Shown piece after piece: positions 54,481-63,463 of a DNA stretch of 64,000 nt (its first letter is position 1; the number at the start of each line of letters is the position of its first letter). The stretch covers positions 1 through 64,000 of the forward strand of contig NZ_LAVS01000010.1 of assembly GCF_000986865.1 (NCBI RefSeq), in the 5' to 3' direction. This DNA comes from Rheinheimera mesophila. Lineage in GTDB: Bacteria > Pseudomonadota > Gammaproteobacteria > Enterobacterales > Alteromonadaceae. Under the pieces are notes generated by a model. The model searched no databases. It had not been told where the DNA came from and saw nothing but the letters and a program-made list of their open reading frames with translations. A program made the position numbers and the translations under genes.

Positions 54481-55935
54481 TTACAGTCTTTTCAGACGAT
54501 TAAGTTCGGTTTGCCATTGTTTTTTCTTGGCTTCAATGCGTCTGTTTTCCAGGGTGTTATTTTTACCCACATGATTTAGCGCTTCGTTTAAATCATCAAT
54601 AGCTTTAGGGTAAACCGCCATCTGATAATACAAATCGGCTCTGGCCTCGTAATAGCGGGCGTAGTCTTCCATTGCTTTGTATGTATCGGCCAACATTTCA
54701 TAGGCCAGAAATATATCATTTCTGTAGTAGAGTAAATTTCTGAGTAAGTGCACCGCTAAGCGGTGGGCTTTTCCCTGAATGGCGGCGTTGGCGTAATTGA
54801 GCGTGATCACCTGATTGTTGGGTTTGAGCAGGTATTGTTGTTCCAGCATGCTCATGGCTTGTTCAGCTTTGCCTTGGGCTAGCAGGATATCGGTGTAAGC
54901 ATCGATGTAAAACAGATTATCTGGTTCTTGCTGGCGTAGTTTATTGATAATTTGTTCCGCTTTCTCCACTTGTTTGTCATCAAAGTAGGTCAGGGCCAAA
55001 CCATACTGATTGGCTTTGGTATTGCCACCCGGCTCTGCCAATTTTCGTAAAAAATAACTTTGCGCATCTTTAGTCTGGTAATGATAACGCGCCAGAACCC
55101 TGGCTTTGACCAGCGTGTAGTCCTGACTGTCAGCCACAAAACGTTTAGGGAATTGTTCAGCCCGCAGGCGTGAATCGGCGACCCGGGATTGTGACAGCGG
55201 GTGTGTGTACAGGAACGCAAGCTGGGTATTGGCAAAGCGACTTTTTTCCGCCAGTTTGTTAAAAAACTCTGGCACGGCATAAGGGTCGTAACCCGCATCT
55301 GCCATCAGTTGAATACCGATACGGTCTGCTTCTTGCTCGTTGCTGCGGGTAAAGTTAATAGCGCTTTGTTGGGCCAGCCCCTGAGAAGCCATAATACCAG
55401 CCATACCTGCTTCAGGATTCACTGTCGCCAGCAGGATAGAGCCGAGGATCCCCGCCATAGTCAAAGGACCATTTTCAGATCTGGCTTCGACAGAACGTGC
55501 GATGTGGCGCTGGGTGACGTGGGAAATTTCGTGCGCTATCACAGAGGCGAATTCACTTTCGCTGTCTGATACGGCGAGTGTACCTGTGTGGGAGACTATA
55601 TTGCCGCCTAAGGTGGCGAAGGCGTTGATATTCTTATCATTAACCCAGTAAAAACGGAATGGGAATTTAACGTCCTGGGCTTTGGCGACCATTTGGTTGC
55701 CCATAGCGTTGAGGTATTCATCCATCAACGGATCGTACACCATGGGCAACTGGCCTTTAGTTTGACGCATCATCACGTCACCCAGTTGTTTTTCTTTATC
55801 AGGCGTTAAGGTCGAGAACGCATTACCACCGATATCAGGTAAGGCATTGTTTGCCTGAGTGGGGCTGCTCAGAACCAAACCAAGACTGAACAGGCTCACT
55901 GTAATGAATTGTGTTTTTACTGCAAATCGCTTCAT
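54481..55935 (-). CDS. bepA: Outer-membrane assembly metalloprotease/chaperone BepA
   Basis: BepA (YfgC) is a periplasmic M48 protease with a TPR domain that rescues or degrades stalled LptD and other barrels. The 484-aa precursor has a signal peptide (to TQA-NNALP), zinc motif HEISH (His135, Glu136, His139) with third ligand Glu in NEQEADRIG, and TPR helices from about 310 to 460. It heads a four-gene run. Confidence 0.94.
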   Translation of the reverse strand: MKRFAVKTQFITVSLFSLGLVLSSPTQANNALPDIGGNAFSTLTPDKEKQLGDVMMRQTKGQLPMVYDPLMDEYLNAMGNQMVAKAQDVKFPFRFYWVNDKNINAFATLGGNIVSHTGTLAVSDSESEFASVIAHEISHVTQRHIARSVEARSENGPLTMAGILGSILLATVNPEAGMAGIMASQGLAQQSAINFTRSNEQEADRIGIQLMADAGYDPYAVPEFFNKLAEKSRFANTQLAFLYTHPLSQSRVADSRLRAEQFPKRFVADSQDYTLVKARVLARYHYQTKDAQSYFLRKLAEPGGNTKANQYGLALTYFDDKQVEKAEQIINKLRQQEPDNLFYIDAYTDILLAQGKAEQAMSMLEQQYLLKPNNQVITLNYANAAIQGKAHRLAVHLLRNLLYYRNDIFLAYEMLADTYKAMEDYARYYEARADLYYQMAVYPKAIDDLNEALNHVGKNNTLENRRIEAKKKQWQTELNRLKRL

Positions 55936-56235
55936 TTATTTTTTGAACTCAGTCATACCGGCTTTAAACACGGGCAATTTTAATTCAGTTGGTCCGCATA
56001 CCCCAGCTTTTTTTGATAAATCCATAACAGCAGCAACGACATAGCTATGCCAGGCATTGCAACCTGATAGGGTCAGGCAAGGATAAAGCAGAGTGTACAG
56101 TGGTTCTGTTCATTGTTGTTAAGCCACTGATTAATTTCATTGTCTTTGGCAGAAAAAATAGTGTGAAGTTCAACTTCATCTGGATTTTCCACCAAGTCAG
56201 AGCTTAGTGCTGTTGCACCAAGCTCTGGACGTGAC
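55936..56235. other. 300-bp gap between bepA and the TonB receptor gene
   Basis: No gene is supported here. It holds the bepA upstream region, the short palindrome GAAGTTCAACTTC (56165-56177) and a hairpin CAGAGCTT/AAGCTCTG (56198-56227) directly after the receptor stop. That hairpin may end its transcript although no U-run follows. Confidence 0.5.
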
Positions 56236-58266
56236 TTAAAAATTCAGACTGAATCCTAACGAGACTGAACGGGGTAATGCCGGCTCAAAAGCACGTCCGT
56301 TGGCCTGATTGACGACGACAGCTCCGATATAATTTTTATCTGTCAGATTATCGACCCCCAGATAGTATCGCAGTTGCATGGCAGAGAATTGTGATTGTGC
56401 AACCAGTTTCAGGTGATAGACAGTGGCTGAGGGCGCGAAAAGCAGATTTTGATCGCTGGTCGCTATTTTACCGCGATACAAGGTATCAAACTGCAGCATC
56501 CAGTCACTGCTTTGCAACGGCATCCAACTGATTTGCCATTGTGCCTGTTGTTTGGCCACACCGGGCAGCAACTTTCCATCAAGATCGCCTTGTGTAAAGC
56601 GGGCATTGAGTTGAGTCAAGGTCCATTGGTGCTGCCAGGATGCAGAAGCAAACCACAAGGCGGACAACTCAACCCCTGTACGCTTTGTCTCGCTGGCATT
56701 GCGATAACTGGTTCGGCCACCACTGGATTGATCCACCACCAACTCGTTTTCACTTTCAACCAAAAACAGCGCCAGGCTGGAGCGCCAGTTCTCCTGCTGC
56801 CATTTATTCCCCAGCTCCCATTGCTGGTTCGTGCTCTCTTTAAGAGCGAGATTCAAACCTTCGCCATTGCTCTGATAGGCCATCTCGGTAAACGTCGGGG
56901 TTTCAAAACCACGGCCTGCACTGAGATACCAGGAGAGCTGCTCAGATTGGGCAAAGTTCAGTGCCAAAGCGGCTGAGGTGTTTGCAAAGGATGTGGAGCC
57001 GCTGTCATCGGGATTTTGTGCTGTGATATAAAAATCCGTGACGTCAAAATCCAGATCCGAATGGCGGATTCCACCACTTAATTGCCAGGCTGAGTCGAAA
57101 TCCCAAACAAAACGACTGTAGAGATCTGCGGACTGCACCTCACCTTCTTCGTCACGGCGTAAGTCTCCCTGAACCCCCTGATTATTAACATAACCGCGAC
57201 GCTCATCGGTGCTTTGCTCAAGCGCGCCACCCAAACTCAGACGAAGCTGGTCAAATTGCCAGCTATAGGCGGCGTCCAGTCCCTGATAAGGCCGGCTTAA
57301 ATCCACCACACCACCGGCTGAGGTTGGAGCACTGCCATCAAAGCCTAAATACTGTCCCACATCACGCTGACCAAACCAGGCGGCCAGACGCCAGCTCTGA
57401 TCCACACCTTGCTGCGACAGATTGATGCTCCACTGCTGTTGTTTGGTAAATTTACGGGTATCAAAGGCCAGGGCGTTGCTGGCGGTTTGGCGTGGGTTGC
57501 TCTGCCATTCCTGCAGGGTTAAACCTAGTGGATCCTGCAGCAACGGATCATAAGACCAGTCATAGCGCAGTTGCAGTTTCAGATCCTGCTCAAAAGCACT
57601 TTGCCATAACCATTGCGCTTGCTGTTTTTTCGCATCACTATGTGCACGTTGGCTTTGTAATTCGGCATTTTTTAGGCTGACAGAGCTGGCATGTTTGCCT
57701 TTTACCACTGAGGCAGAAAGCAACTGCTGACGGGCAAACTGACTATGGCTCAGTTGCACTGCTGCCGAGTTTTCTGTCGGCCAGCGGCTTTGCAGCGCGA
57801 CGACGCCACCTGTTGCGTTACCATACAGCACCGCCAGAGGTCCGGTTAATACTTCTACTGATGCCAATTGATCCAGCAATACCGAACTGAACTGGCCCTG
57901 GCCATCCGGACTCGACAACGGAATTCCGTCCTGTAATAAACGCAGACCACGGATACCAAAACTGCTTCTGCTACCGAAGCCGCGAGCACTCAACCTAGTG
58001 TCCTGAGCGTAATTGGCTCTGCTGTCGGCCTGAATACCGGGGATATGCTGCAATAAAGTGGCAGCGTCAGTCTGCAAGGGTTGTAGTTCAAAGCTTTTGT
58101 AAAAACTACTGGCTGCACTGCCTAACCAGGGCGATTGTTGTCCCTGAGCCGTCACTACGATGATTTCAGCAGGGGTATGCTCCGTGCTGGGATTATCCGC
58201 TGCCAAGGTTGCTGCAGAAAAAAAACTGAGCGCAACGGCGCTCAGTTTAAAAGGTAAATAGTTCAT
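56236..58266 (-). CDS. pqqU: TonB-dependent receptor, probable PQQ transporter (PqqU/YncD type)
   Basis: The 676-aa outer-membrane receptor has a signal peptide, TonB box-like EIIVVTA, plug domain and 22-strand barrel ending in Phe. It follows E. coli YncD (PqqU) closely in NYAQDTRLSARGFGSRSSFGIRGLRL, GIPLSSPDGQGQFS, LYGNATGGV, GRGFETPTFTEMAYQ and DQSSGGRTSYRNA. YncD imports the cofactor pyrroloquinoline quinone. The gene downstream of the sugar dehydrogenase (16 bases apart) encodes this receptor, so it likely supplies PQQ to that enzyme. No pqq biosynthesis genes are in the window. Confidence 0.85.
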   Translation of the reverse strand: MNYLPFKLSAVALSFFSAATLAADNPSTEHTPAEIIVVTAQGQQSPWLGSAASSFYKSFELQPLQTDAATLLQHIPGIQADSRANYAQDTRLSARGFGSRSSFGIRGLRLLQDGIPLSSPDGQGQFSSVLLDQLASVEVLTGPLAVLYGNATGGVVALQSRWPTENSAAVQLSHSQFARQQLLSASVVKGKHASSVSLKNAELQSQRAHSDAKKQQAQWLWQSAFEQDLKLQLRYDWSYDPLLQDPLGLTLQEWQSNPRQTASNALAFDTRKFTKQQQWSINLSQQGVDQSWRLAAWFGQRDVGQYLGFDGSAPTSAGGVVDLSRPYQGLDAAYSWQFDQLRLSLGGALEQSTDERRGYVNNQGVQGDLRRDEEGEVQSADLYSRFVWDFDSAWQLSGGIRHSDLDFDVTDFYITAQNPDDSGSTSFANTSAALALNFAQSEQLSWYLSAGRGFETPTFTEMAYQSNGEGLNLALKESTNQQWELGNKWQQENWRSSLALFLVESENELVVDQSSGGRTSYRNASETKRTGVELSALWFASASWQHQWTLTQLNARFTQGDLDGKLLPGVAKQQAQWQISWMPLQSSDWMLQFDTLYRGKIATSDQNLLFAPSATVYHLKLVAQSQFSAMQLRYYLGVDNLTDKNYIGAVVVNQANGRAFEPALPRSVSLGFSLNF

Positions 58267-58282
58267 GACAAGTCGTGACTCT

Positions 58283-59395
58283 TTATTGGGGTGATAAACG
58301 CAATAACTTACCGTCGTCTTCGTCAGTCAGCAGATAAACGGCACCATCAGGACCCGCCTGAACGTCCCGGATGCGGGCACCAATACGAATGCGTTCTTCG
58401 TGACTGACTTTATCGCCAGTCAGCTCTAAACGTACCAGTTGACCGAATTTGAGGGAGCCAATTAACAGGTTGTTTTGCCAGCCATTAATTTGTGTACCTG
58501 TGTAAAAACTCATGCCACTTGGCGCGATAGATGGCACCCAGTAGTGCAGCGGTTGTTCTAAACCTGCTTTGGTTTTTTGACCTATTACGCCCCCACCGTA
58601 TTCTTCACCATACGTAATGACCGGCCAGCCGTAATTTTTACCTGCGGTAGCGATATTGATTTCATCGCCACCTTGTGGACCGTGCTCATGGGTCCATAAA
58701 GCGCCGGTTTGTGGATGTATGGCTGCACCTTGCAAGTTGCGATGACCATAAGACCAAATGTCTGCTTTAGCATCTGCGACCGTGGCAAAAGGATTCCCTG
58801 GTGCGGCAGAACCATCTTTGTTGACTTTGACTATTTTACCAAAGTGGCCAGAAAGCTTTTGGGCATCATCACGACGCGAACCACGGTCGCCCATAGTGAT
58901 AAAAAGTTCTCCTGCCGGAGTAAAAGCCAAACGACCACCGTAGTGGTAGTTGCTATCAATGGCTTCAGCCTGACGGAAAATGACTTTGACCTGTTTTAAG
59001 GTCTGACCATCCAGAACAGCGCTGGCGACCGCAGTGGCGTTGGTACCGCCGTCCCGTGGCTCACTGAAACTAAAATAAATAGTTTTATTGGTAGCGAAAT
59101 CAGGGTCCAATACCAGACCTAACAATCCACCCTGACCTTTGGCATGTACCGCAGGTAATCCCTGAATGGCTTCACTTTTTTCACCGGTTTTGCTGATATA
59201 GCGCATAAAGCCTGCTCGTTCAGTCACCAGTAATGAGCCGTCAGGCAGGAATTGCATAGCCCATGGATGGTTCAAACCAGACGACAGTGTTTGCATATCC
59301 AGGGTGGCTTTTTCAGTTTTAAGGGTTTCAGCCACCAGAGGCTGCGCGGCCAGACTTAAGCCTGCGATCAGGCTGAGCAGAGTAAGTTTATGCAT
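58283..59395 (-). CDS. Periplasmic PQQ-dependent aldose sugar dehydrogenase
   Basis: The enzyme oxidises aldoses at C1 using PQQ and Ca2+. The 370-aa precursor has a signal peptide (MHKLTLLSLIAGLSLAAQ) and a six-bladed propeller as in E. coli YliI and soluble glucose dehydrogenase: NHPWAMQFLPDGSLLVTERAG, HRNLQGAAIHPQTGALWTHEHGPQGGDEIN (substrate/PQQ His-region) and RIRDVQAGPDGAVYLLTDED. The frame extends 31 codons upstream, but MHKLTLL has AAGGA 8 bases before it and a clear signal. PQQ binding is inferred from the family. Confidence 0.9.
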   Translation of the reverse strand: MHKLTLLSLIAGLSLAAQPLVAETLKTEKATLDMQTLSSGLNHPWAMQFLPDGSLLVTERAGFMRYISKTGEKSEAIQGLPAVHAKGQGGLLGLVLDPDFATNKTIYFSFSEPRDGGTNATAVASAVLDGQTLKQVKVIFRQAEAIDSNYHYGGRLAFTPAGELFITMGDRGSRRDDAQKLSGHFGKIVKVNKDGSAAPGNPFATVADAKADIWSYGHRNLQGAAIHPQTGALWTHEHGPQGGDEINIATAGKNYGWPVITYGEEYGGGVIGQKTKAGLEQPLHYWVPSIAPSGMSFYTGTQINGWQNNLLIGSLKFGQLVRLELTGDKVSHEERIRIGARIRDVQAGPDGAVYLLTDEDDGKLLRLSPQ

Positions 59396-59502
59396 ACAAC
59401 AGATCCTTTTTTTGAGCATGAATGAAAAAACTGAGCATAATGGATAGCAGAAAAAAGTACTAAAAATGCGGCTGGTATCCATTCTCACAGGACTAACGGA
59501 GA

Positions 59503-59976
59503 CTAATCAGGGTTTTTCAGATAAGCCAGCACCAGCTCATGGTGATTGCTGGTTTTAAAGTCATCAAACACCTTACTGACGGTTCCATCCTGTTCAATCA
59601 GAAAACTGATGCGGTGGATGCCATCGTAAATTTTGCCCATAAACTTTTTTTCACCCCAGACGCCGAAAGCTTCTGCAACCTGGTGGTTTTCGTCACCTAA
59701 CAAGGTAAAATTCAACTGCTCTTTTTGTTCAAACTTTGCTAAGCGGGCAGGGGCATCTGTACTAATTCCTACAACCCGGACATTAAAGTCCGCCAGTTGT
59801 GTTTTACTGTCGCGCAAACCACAGGCCTGTACTGTACAGCCTGGGGTCATGGCTTTGGGGTAAAAATACACCAAAACCCGACTTTTTTTCAGTAAGTCAC
59901 TCAGTTGTACCAGTGTGCCGGTTTGATCAGGCAAACTAAAATCTGAGACCTGTTGTCCTGCGGTTAATCTGTTCAT
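59503..59976 (-). CDS. bcp: Thiol peroxidase Bcp (peroxiredoxin Q)
   Basis: Bcp reduces peroxides with thioredoxin. The 157-aa protein has the peroxidatic Cys47 and resolving Cys52 in KAMTPGCTVQACGLRD, FGVWGEKKFMGKIYDGIHRISFLI near 108, and DDFKTSNHHELVL at the end, all as in E. coli Bcp. The gene order gcvR-bcp is the same as in E. coli. Confidence 0.96.
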   Translation of the reverse strand: MNRLTAGQQVSDFSLPDQTGTLVQLSDLLKKSRVLVYFYPKAMTPGCTVQACGLRDSKTQLADFNVRVVGISTDAPARLAKFEQKEQLNFTLLGDENHQVAEAFGVWGEKKFMGKIYDGIHRISFLIEQDGTVSKVFDDFKTSNHHELVLAYLKNPD

Positions 59977-59991
59977 CGTTTTTCCTTTTAA

Positions 59992-60519
59992 TTATGACTG
60001 TGCTTCAAAACGCCCGGTCAATTGAAGCTGGTCAAGCAGCGCAAAAAGCTCCTGCTTGATCTGATCCACCTGTGTACCTTCTGGCAGTTGTACCGTCATA
60101 GTGCAGTGGTTAACCAACTGTTGAGTCTGGGCATCGGTCAGGGTTTCAGTGCGCAGGGCGCCTATGTAAATCTGGTGATGGGCCAACAAGCTGGCGATAG
60201 CACCTAAGGTCCCCACTTTATCTTTACCTCTGTACTCCAACACATAGTGTGCACTGACTGTTGCAGTCGGCTTGGCAGATGTACGTTTGGTCATCGTCAG
60301 CAGATCAAGTTCATAGCCAAGGCCAGGCAACAAATGTTCAATCCGGCTGATGGCTACCGTATCACCGGATAACAACATAATAAAAGTGAACTCATTACCA
60401 AAAATAGCCATACGGCTATCCACTATATTGCAATTACAGTCGGTAACCAGACGTGCCAGGCGACTGACCAGTCCTGTTCTGTCCGCACCTATAGCAGTGA
60501 CGACCAATTGTTGTGGCAT
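59992..60519 (-). CDS. gcvR: Glycine cleavage system regulator GcvR
   Basis: GcvR is an ACT-domain protein that binds GcvA and represses gcvTHP when glycine is low. The 175-aa protein has two ACT repeats: VTAIGADRTGLVSRLARLVTDCNCNIVDSRMAIFG (residues 5-40) and LEYRGKDKVGTLGAIASLLAHHQIYIGALRTET (about 95-130). It lies 15 bases upstream of bcp on the same strand and is divergent from dapA, as in E. coli. Confidence 0.93.
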   Translation of the reverse strand: MPQQLVVTAIGADRTGLVSRLARLVTDCNCNIVDSRMAIFGNEFTFIMLLSGDTVAISRIEHLLPGLGYELDLLTMTKRTSAKPTATVSAHYVLEYRGKDKVGTLGAIASLLAHHQIYIGALRTETLTDAQTQQLVNHCTMTVQLPEGTQVDQIKQELFALLDQLQLTGRFEAQS

Positions 60520-60661
60520 GCTAAGTTGATGTCTCTGAATGAAAAACGGCTGCGAAGTTTAGCATATTTCGCGTAAATTTCACCTGTGTGACAGCCGCTT
60601 GCTTGTGTTTGTTGCCGGGCGTCATTACCATAGGCAGCCTGAAAATTTTGGAGCTTTGAGC

Positions 60662-61543
60662 ATGTTTAGCGGAAGTATTGTTGCTTTAATCACCCCTATG
60701 GATCCGACCGGCGCTGTGGACTATGACAGCCTGAAACGATTAGTGGATTTTCATTTAAGCAATCAGACGGATGCTTTAGTCATTATGGGCACTACGGGTG
60801 AGTCCGTCACCTTAAGTTTTGCCGAACAACTGCAAGTACTCAAGGCTGTATTGGCTCAGGTGGATGGCCGCATTCCAGTCATTGCCGGCAATGGCTCAAA
60901 TTCTACTGCGGATGCAGTAGAGAAAACCAAAATTTTATCTGCATTGCCTGTTGCAGGTTTTTTAACGGTAACGCCTTATTACAACAAACCGATGCAACAA
61001 GGTATGCTTGCGCATTATCAGGCTGTTGCTGGGGCTACAGACAAAGCCGTGATTTTATACAATGTACCGGGCCGCACCGGGGTAGATTTGCTGCCTGAGA
61101 CAGTGGCAGAGCTGGCTAAAGTTCCAAATATTATTGGTATCAAGGAAGCGACTGGCTCGTTATCCCGTTTAGAGCAGTTACAGGCTTTATGTCCGGCCGA
61201 TTTTTTATTATTCAGCGGTGACGATGCCACTTGCTGCGAATTTATGTTAAAAGGTGGCCACGGTGTTATCTCGGTGACGACCAACGTCGCCCCTGCGCTG
61301 ATGTCGCAGATGGCAAAAGCGGCATTAGAGAAAAATACAGAATTGGCACAGCAGCTTGATCAGAAGTTACAAGGCTTACATCACCAGTTGTTTATTGAAG
61401 CCAATCCTATCCCCAGTAAATGGGCGCTGCTGAAAATGGGGTTAATTGCCGATGATATGGCCAGATTACCTTTAACCCGATTGGAACCAATTCATCAAAG
61501 CGCAATCGAACAAGCGCTGAAACAAGCCCAGATTAATGTGTAG
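60662..61543 (+). CDS. dapA: 4-hydroxy-tetrahydrodipicolinate synthase
   Basis: DapA condenses pyruvate with aspartate semialdehyde in lysine and diaminopimelate synthesis. The 293-aa protein has Schiff-base Lys161 (IGIKEATG), Tyr133 in LYNVPGRTG, Thr44/Thr45 in MGTTGES and YYNKPMQQG, at E. coli numbering. I start at MFSGSIVALITPM, preceded by GGAG; the frame opens 21 codons earlier. bamC follows after 10 bases, an arrangement conserved with E. coli. Confidence 0.97.
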   Translation: MFSGSIVALITPMDPTGAVDYDSLKRLVDFHLSNQTDALVIMGTTGESVTLSFAEQLQVLKAVLAQVDGRIPVIAGNGSNSTADAVEKTKILSALPVAGFLTVTPYYNKPMQQGMLAHYQAVAGATDKAVILYNVPGRTGVDLLPETVAELAKVPNIIGIKEATGSLSRLEQLQALCPADFLLFSGDDATCCEFMLKGGHGVISVTTNVAPALMSQMAKAALEKNTELAQQLDQKLQGLHHQLFIEANPIPSKWALLKMGLIADDMARLPLTRLEPIHQSAIEQALKQAQINV

Positions 61544-61553
61544 GAGTTTTATA

Positions 61554-62618
61554 GTGCAGTATTGGATCCCGGCAAGCTTAGTTGCCTCATTGGTTATTTC
61601 TGGCTGTTCGCTGTTTCCCGAAGACGTGGCAGAGCAAAATACAGTGGAGGTGAAACCTGTCGCTGAATTAAAAGTACCGGATGGATTAACCGCGGCGAAA
61701 AAACCGGCACAGTATGACATTCCGCCGGCACCGAACGCGCCTGTCACTGAAGTTGAATTAAAATCCCCGATGCAGGTGTTGGCCCTGGCAACCAATAGCC
61801 GGGTGGAAGAGGAAGAGAAAGAAGCCCGGATCTGGTTTGAACGCTCAGAGTTTACCGGGGAGCTGCTACCTTACCTGCAGAAGAATGTGCTGGATTTTGG
61901 TCAGGAAAAACAAATTGAAATGACGCAAAAAGACCAGCAAGGACTGATTTTTGAAACGGGCTGGATCAGCCGGTTTGAAGAAGAAGGCTTTTGGTTATGG
62001 AAGGACATGGTCGAGAAAGAGCAAAGTCGCTTTCTTGTAGTGTTGGAGCCCAAGCCACATGGCCGTACTGTTGGTTTAAGGGTGCAGTTGCTCGAGCATC
62101 GCTTTATTGATAACACGGCCAAGCTGTCAGCTATTGCGCAAAAACGGGAGGAAGTGTACTTCCTGAATCGATTAGTGGATAAAGTGGCGACAGTAGAATT
62201 GGCTCAAATCAAGCTGAAAAAAGCGCAATCGCGTCAAATTACCTTGACCACTGGTTTTGATGAGCAAGGCAACCCGGCGATGATCACCGGGCAAACACTG
62301 GATACTGCCTGGGCTCAGTTGGAGTTGTTATTTGAACAAAACGGTTTTGTGGTCAACGATCTGGACAGAACCAAATACAGCTTCTTCCTGACGTATAGCG
62401 AGCCTGAGACTGGTTTCTGGGATTCGTTATGGGGTGACGAGGAGACCATAGTGCTTCCGTTAACTGCGGGCGATTATCAGGTAGTCTTAACGAAAGCTGA
62501 AGTCGGAACTATCCTGAGCTGGCGCGATGGAGAAGGCAAGGTGATGTCTGCTGAGCAAGTCAGCGCATTGCACCAGGCTTTGGTTCAGCTCATCAAAAAA
62601 GACAATATCGAGCTGTAA
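61554..62618 (+). CDS. bamC: Outer-membrane assembly lipoprotein BamC
   Basis: BamC (NlpB) is a lipoprotein of the BAM complex, with a loop region followed by two helix-grip domains. The 354-aa precursor has lipobox LVISGCSLF, a Pro-rich unstructured region (PDGLTAAKKPAQYDIPPAPNAP type) and folded domains from about 85. I choose GTG with AGGAG 7 bases upstream; an upstream in-frame ATG at 61536 overlaps dapA. Gene pair dapA-bamC is as in E. coli. Confidence 0.9.
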   Translation: MQYWIPASLVASLVISGCSLFPEDVAEQNTVEVKPVAELKVPDGLTAAKKPAQYDIPPAPNAPVTEVELKSPMQVLALATNSRVEEEEKEARIWFERSEFTGELLPYLQKNVLDFGQEKQIEMTQKDQQGLIFETGWISRFEEEGFWLWKDMVEKEQSRFLVVLEPKPHGRTVGLRVQLLEHRFIDNTAKLSAIAQKREEVYFLNRLVDKVATVELAQIKLKKAQSRQITLTTGFDEQGNPAMITGQTLDTAWAQLELLFEQNGFVVNDLDRTKYSFFLTYSEPETGFWDSLWGDEETIVLPLTAGDYQVVLTKAEVGTILSWRDGEGKVMSAEQVSALHQALVQLIKKDNIEL

Positions 62619-62666
62619 CAGAGCAGCGCCGGCCCCGGGGGTTGGGCCTTGGTTCTGGTGCAGTAG

Positions 62667-62697
62667 AGAAAAACCACCTGCGGGTGGTTTTTGTTTT
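62667..62697 (+). terminator. Terminator after bamC
   Basis: AAAAACCACC/GGTGGTTTTT, 10-bp stem with loop TGCG and T-rich tail, about 50 bases beyond bamC. Confidence 0.85.
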
Positions 62698-62801
62698 GCC
62701 AGAAAACAGCGGTATCACAGCCGTCAGTTGATGAAAACACTGCAGCCTAATTTAAATAAAGCTATGATTAGCCTCAATTTAATAACAATAAAGGACAGCC
62801 A

Positions 62802-63437
62802 ATGCTGGATGTGCAAGATTATCTGAAAATTTTTATAGGTATTATTGCAATCTTAAATCCGTTAGGCGCTTTGCCTATGTATCTGTCCTTAACTGCGGAT
62901 CACAGTGAGCAGGACAAAAAACAAGTGGCGATGACAGCCGCCAAAGCTGCCAGCGTGATTTTGCTGGTCACATTGTTTTTTGGTGAGTTTATCCTGAGTT
63001 TCTTTGGGATTTCGGTGAATTCATTTCGGGTAGGCGGTGGCATTTTGATTCTGCTGATGGCGATTTCGATGCTGAATGCACAAACCAGTGGAGCCAAGAG
63101 CACGGAAGCGGAACGACTGGAGGCGGCGAAAAAATCCTCTATTGCCGTCGTGCCTCTGGCTATGCCGATGTTGGCGGGGCCGGGAGCTATCAGCTCGGTC
63201 ATTTTGTATGCCAACAGAGCTGACGGCTGGCTGCATTCTTTAATTATTTCAGCAGAAATTATTCTTGTTGGCATTCTTCTGGCGATCCTAATGCGCTTAT
63301 CAGGTAAAATAGCCAACAGACTAGGACAAACCGGCATGAATATTATCACCCGGGTGATGGGACTCATTCTGGCTGCTATAGCTATTGAGTTTATTAGTCT
63401 GGGCCTCAAGGGGATTTTCCCGGTATTGGCAGGTTAA
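62802..63437 (+). CDS. MarC-family integral membrane protein (YchE-like)
   Basis: The 211-aa protein has six membrane helices and closely resembles E. coli YchE: NPLGALPMYLSLTA near residue 20, FGISVNSFRVGGGILILLMAISML near 68, VPLAMPMLAGPGAISSVI near 116 and QTGMNIITRVMGLILAAIAIEF near 180. MarC proteins were once linked to multiple resistance but this has not held; function is unknown. It stands 27 bases before the DUF2066 gene. Confidence 0.9.
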   Translation: MLDVQDYLKIFIGIIAILNPLGALPMYLSLTADHSEQDKKQVAMTAAKAASVILLVTLFFGEFILSFFGISVNSFRVGGGILILLMAISMLNAQTSGAKSTEAERLEAAKKSSIAVVPLAMPMLAGPGAISSVILYANRADGWLHSLIISAEIILVGILLAILMRLSGKIANRLGQTGMNIITRVMGLILAAIAIEFISLGLKGIFPVLAG

Positions 63438-63463
63438 CAGTGTGAGCAGGTGAAGGGCAAAAG

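Noticed and set aside
55936-56235. Possible riboswitch before bepA
   Set aside because: Only short palindromes were seen; no motif of a known riboswitch class could be identified.
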